A stretch of DNA of 7,364 nucleotides from Candidatus Aminicenantota bacterium (GTDB lineage Bacteria; Acidobacteriota; Aminicenantia; Aminicenantales; Aminicenantaceae): NCBI GenBank assembly GCA_013139435.1, contig WTAW01000261.1:1-7364 (forward strand), given 5' to 3'. The notes under the pieces are model-generated. The model had not been told where the DNA came from, did no database searches, and was given only the letters and a program-made list of their open reading frames with translations. The position numbers and the translations under genes are program-made. This document shows, in pieces, positions 6,779 through 7,364 of this stretch. Position 1 is the stretch's first letter. Each line of letters opens with the position of its first letter.

Positions 6779-6811
6779 ATTGAGCCCGGCATAAAATAAA
6801 TCTCAAACCAA

Positions 6812-6840
6812 AGATTACCATATTTTTTGCTTAATATAAA
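6812..6840 (-). promoter_or_regulatory. candidate extended -10 promoter for tilS
   Basis: On the minus strand there is TTTATA (6835-6840, 4 of 6), a 17-base spacer and TAATCT (6812-6817) preceded by TGG, which forms an extended -10 element. Initiation near 6805 would leave a leader of about 27 bases. tilS could also be transcribed through from the tRNA promoter. Confidence 0.4.
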
Positions 6841-6859
6841 AAGTCCGCGGCGCGCGCTC
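6838..6859 (-). terminator. weak intrinsic terminator candidate after the tRNA gene
   Basis: On the minus strand a short, very GC-rich hairpin (CGCG pairing with CGCG around a three-base loop) is followed by GAC and five Ts. The stem is only four pairs, so termination would be weak. The position between tRNA and tilS makes sense. It overlaps the -35-like element of the tilS promoter candidate. Confidence 0.25.
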
Positions 6860-6913
6860 AATCCAAAGCAAGAGAATATTTGCAGTTTCAAGAAAGAGGA
6901 GTGAGGAAATAAG

Positions 6914-6989
6914 TGGTGGCGGTGGAGGGATTTGAACCCCCGACACTACGGATATGAGCCGTATGCTCTAACCTCTGAGCTACACCGCC
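6914..6989 (-). tRNA. tRNA-Met (CAU anticodon), probably elongator
   Basis: A 76-base cloverleaf including the encoded CCA. The acceptor stem has seven perfect pairs (GGCGGTG with CACCGCC) and discriminator A. The D arm is GCTC/GAGC with an 8-base loop; the anticodon arm is TACGG/CCGTA with loop CTCATAT (anticodon CAT); the variable loop has five bases; the T arm is GGGGG/CCCTC with loop TTCAAAT. The G1-C72 pair and the lack of three consecutive G-C pairs in the anticodon stem rule against initiator tRNA. A CAU anticodon could also belong to the lysidine-modified tRNA-Ile2. The G4-C69 pair and U38 differ from the C4-G69 and A38 that E. coli IleRS uses, and the acceptor stem resembles elongator tRNA-Met of Bacillus as I recall it. 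I therefore prefer Met. Confidence 0.93.
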
Positions 6990-6999
6990 ATTTGCAAAG

Positions 7000-7028
7000 A
7001 TTTTAGCGGAAATACCCCCCTAAGTCAA
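7000..7028 (-). promoter_or_regulatory. strong sigma-70-like promoter for the tRNA gene
   Basis: On the minus strand there is TTGACT (7023-7028, 5 of 6), a 17-base spacer and TAAAAT (7000-7005, 5 of 6). The tRNA starts 11 bases after the -10 element, so the primary transcript would carry only a few extra 5' bases. This is the clearest promoter in the window. Confidence 0.75.
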
Positions 7029-7109
7029 TTTGCTATTCACGAAGGGGGTGCCTCCAAATCCATGATGAATGATATTTCGATCGATCAGATTATATGGTAT
7101 CGAAAACAC

Positions 7110-7140
7110 GCCTATTTTTCCCCACCGAGGAAAAATAGGC
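7110..7140. repeat. perfect 12-bp inverted repeat (hairpin) with 7-base loop
   Basis: GCCTATTTTTCC (7110-7121) and GGAAAAATAGGC (7129-7140) are perfect inverted repeats around a seven-base loop. In the minus-strand direction the stem is followed by GTGTTTTCG, so it could serve as a poor intrinsic terminator for a gene to the right. In the plus direction no T-run follows directly. A second, overlapping hairpin is possible: CCGAG (7125-7129) with CTCGG (7140-7144). The arms are too long to be chance. Confidence 0.65.
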
Positions 7141-7292
7141 TCGGTTTCAGGCCTCACTCTCCTTTCCCTCCGGTCAAGGAACCATGGCCGCTCAACCTTC
7201 AAATGGTTTTCTCCACCACACAATCTGCTCAATTAATACTGCAATTGAGTAATCACATAATTTCTGGTTTGGAATTTCCTGCTTGATGTAAG

Positions 7293-7304
7293 AATCTCGA
7301 GATT
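7293..7304. repeat. 12-bp perfect palindrome, possible operator
   Basis: AATCTCGAGATT is its own reverse complement. It falls between TTGATG (7283-7288) and overlaps the start of TAGAAT (7304-7309), which resemble -35 and -10 boxes with a short 15-base spacer on the plus strand. A repressor site for a gene beginning at or beyond the right edge is conceivable. Confidence 0.3.
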
Positions 7305-7364
7305 AGAATTAAGAGTTTTTAAATTAATGGAAACGGTAGCTTTTATGAATAATTCATATCAAAG

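Larger units (their letters stand above)
6990..7364. other. non-coding right flank
   Basis: Apart from the tRNA promoter, I see no gene supported by a family resemblance here. The open frames of 70-74 codons on both strands run through the hairpin at 7110-7140 and look like chance. The region contains inverted repeats TTTCGAT/ATCGAAA (7075-7105) and CTCAATT/AATTGAG (7228-7249), a 12-bp palindrome (7293-7304) and a 15-bp palindrome at the edge (7344-7358). An ATG at 7345 opens a frame (MNNSYQ) that leaves the window; it has only a weak GGTAG ribosome-site candidate, so a plus-strand gene starting here is possible but unproven. Confidence 0.5.

Noticed and set aside
6914..6989. Initiator tRNA-fMet or tRNA-Ile2 identity
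   Set aside because: G1-C72 pairs, unlike bacterial initiator tRNA. G4-C69 and U38 are unlike known tRNA-Ile identity elements. Ile2 is less likely but not excluded.
7020..7286. 70- and 74-codon frames on opposite strands in the right flank
   Set aside because: They overlap each other, cross the hairpin at 7110-7140, and show no ribosome site or family motif.
1..7364. CRISPR arrays, insertion sequences, attachment sites
   Set aside because: No regularly spaced direct repeats, no transposase or integrase motif, and no duplicate of the tRNA 3' end was noticed.

Overview
The window looks like ordinary bacterial chromosome of moderate GC. The promoters resemble the sigma-70 type, the tRNA carries an encoded CCA end, and pseudopilin (type IV pilus / type II secretion) genes are present, which suggests a diderm bacterium. 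The style of the large membrane glycosyltransferase reminds me of Acidobacteriota / Aminicenantes-like genomes. That is an impression from memory, not something the sequence proves. I see no mobile element, CRISPR array or rRNA.

Layout. Positions 1-990 (minus strand) hold two adjacent prepilin genes: a FimT/GspH-like pseudopilin and, one base downstream, a PilV/GspI-like pseudopilin that runs off the left edge. A good promoter candidate lies upstream at 1142-1170, with a possible 35-residue leader ORF in between. Positions about 1006-1643 form a divergent, AT-rich intergenic region with promoters in both directions, an operator-like inverted repeat and a structured leader for the next gene. 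Positions 1644-5389 (plus strand) hold a two-gene operon: a GT-C type integral-membrane glycosyltransferase overlapping by one base an asparagine synthase (glutamine-hydrolysing) family protein. Positions 5378-6778 (minus) encode TilS, the tRNA(Ile)-lysidine synthetase, whose end overlaps the end of asnB by 12 bp. At 6914-6989 (minus) is a CAU-anticodon tRNA, most likely elongator tRNA-Met, under a near-consensus promoter. Positions 6990-7364 contain no convincing complete gene but several hairpins and palindromes.

How the parts fit. The pilin genes probably belong to an operon for minor pilins or pseudopilins that continues to the left. The glycosyltransferase/AsnB pair is probably translationally coupled and may make or decorate a surface glycan; AsnB could supply asparagine or amidate a sugar acid. 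TilS recodes CAU anticodons of the minor tRNA-Ile, so its position beside a CAU tRNA gene is noteworthy. I do not see a clear undescribed multi-gene system. The best leads are small: the leader ORF before the pilins, the calcium-loop-like motif in the PilV-like protein, the structured leader of the glycosyltransferase gene, and the glycosyltransferase/AsnB coupling.
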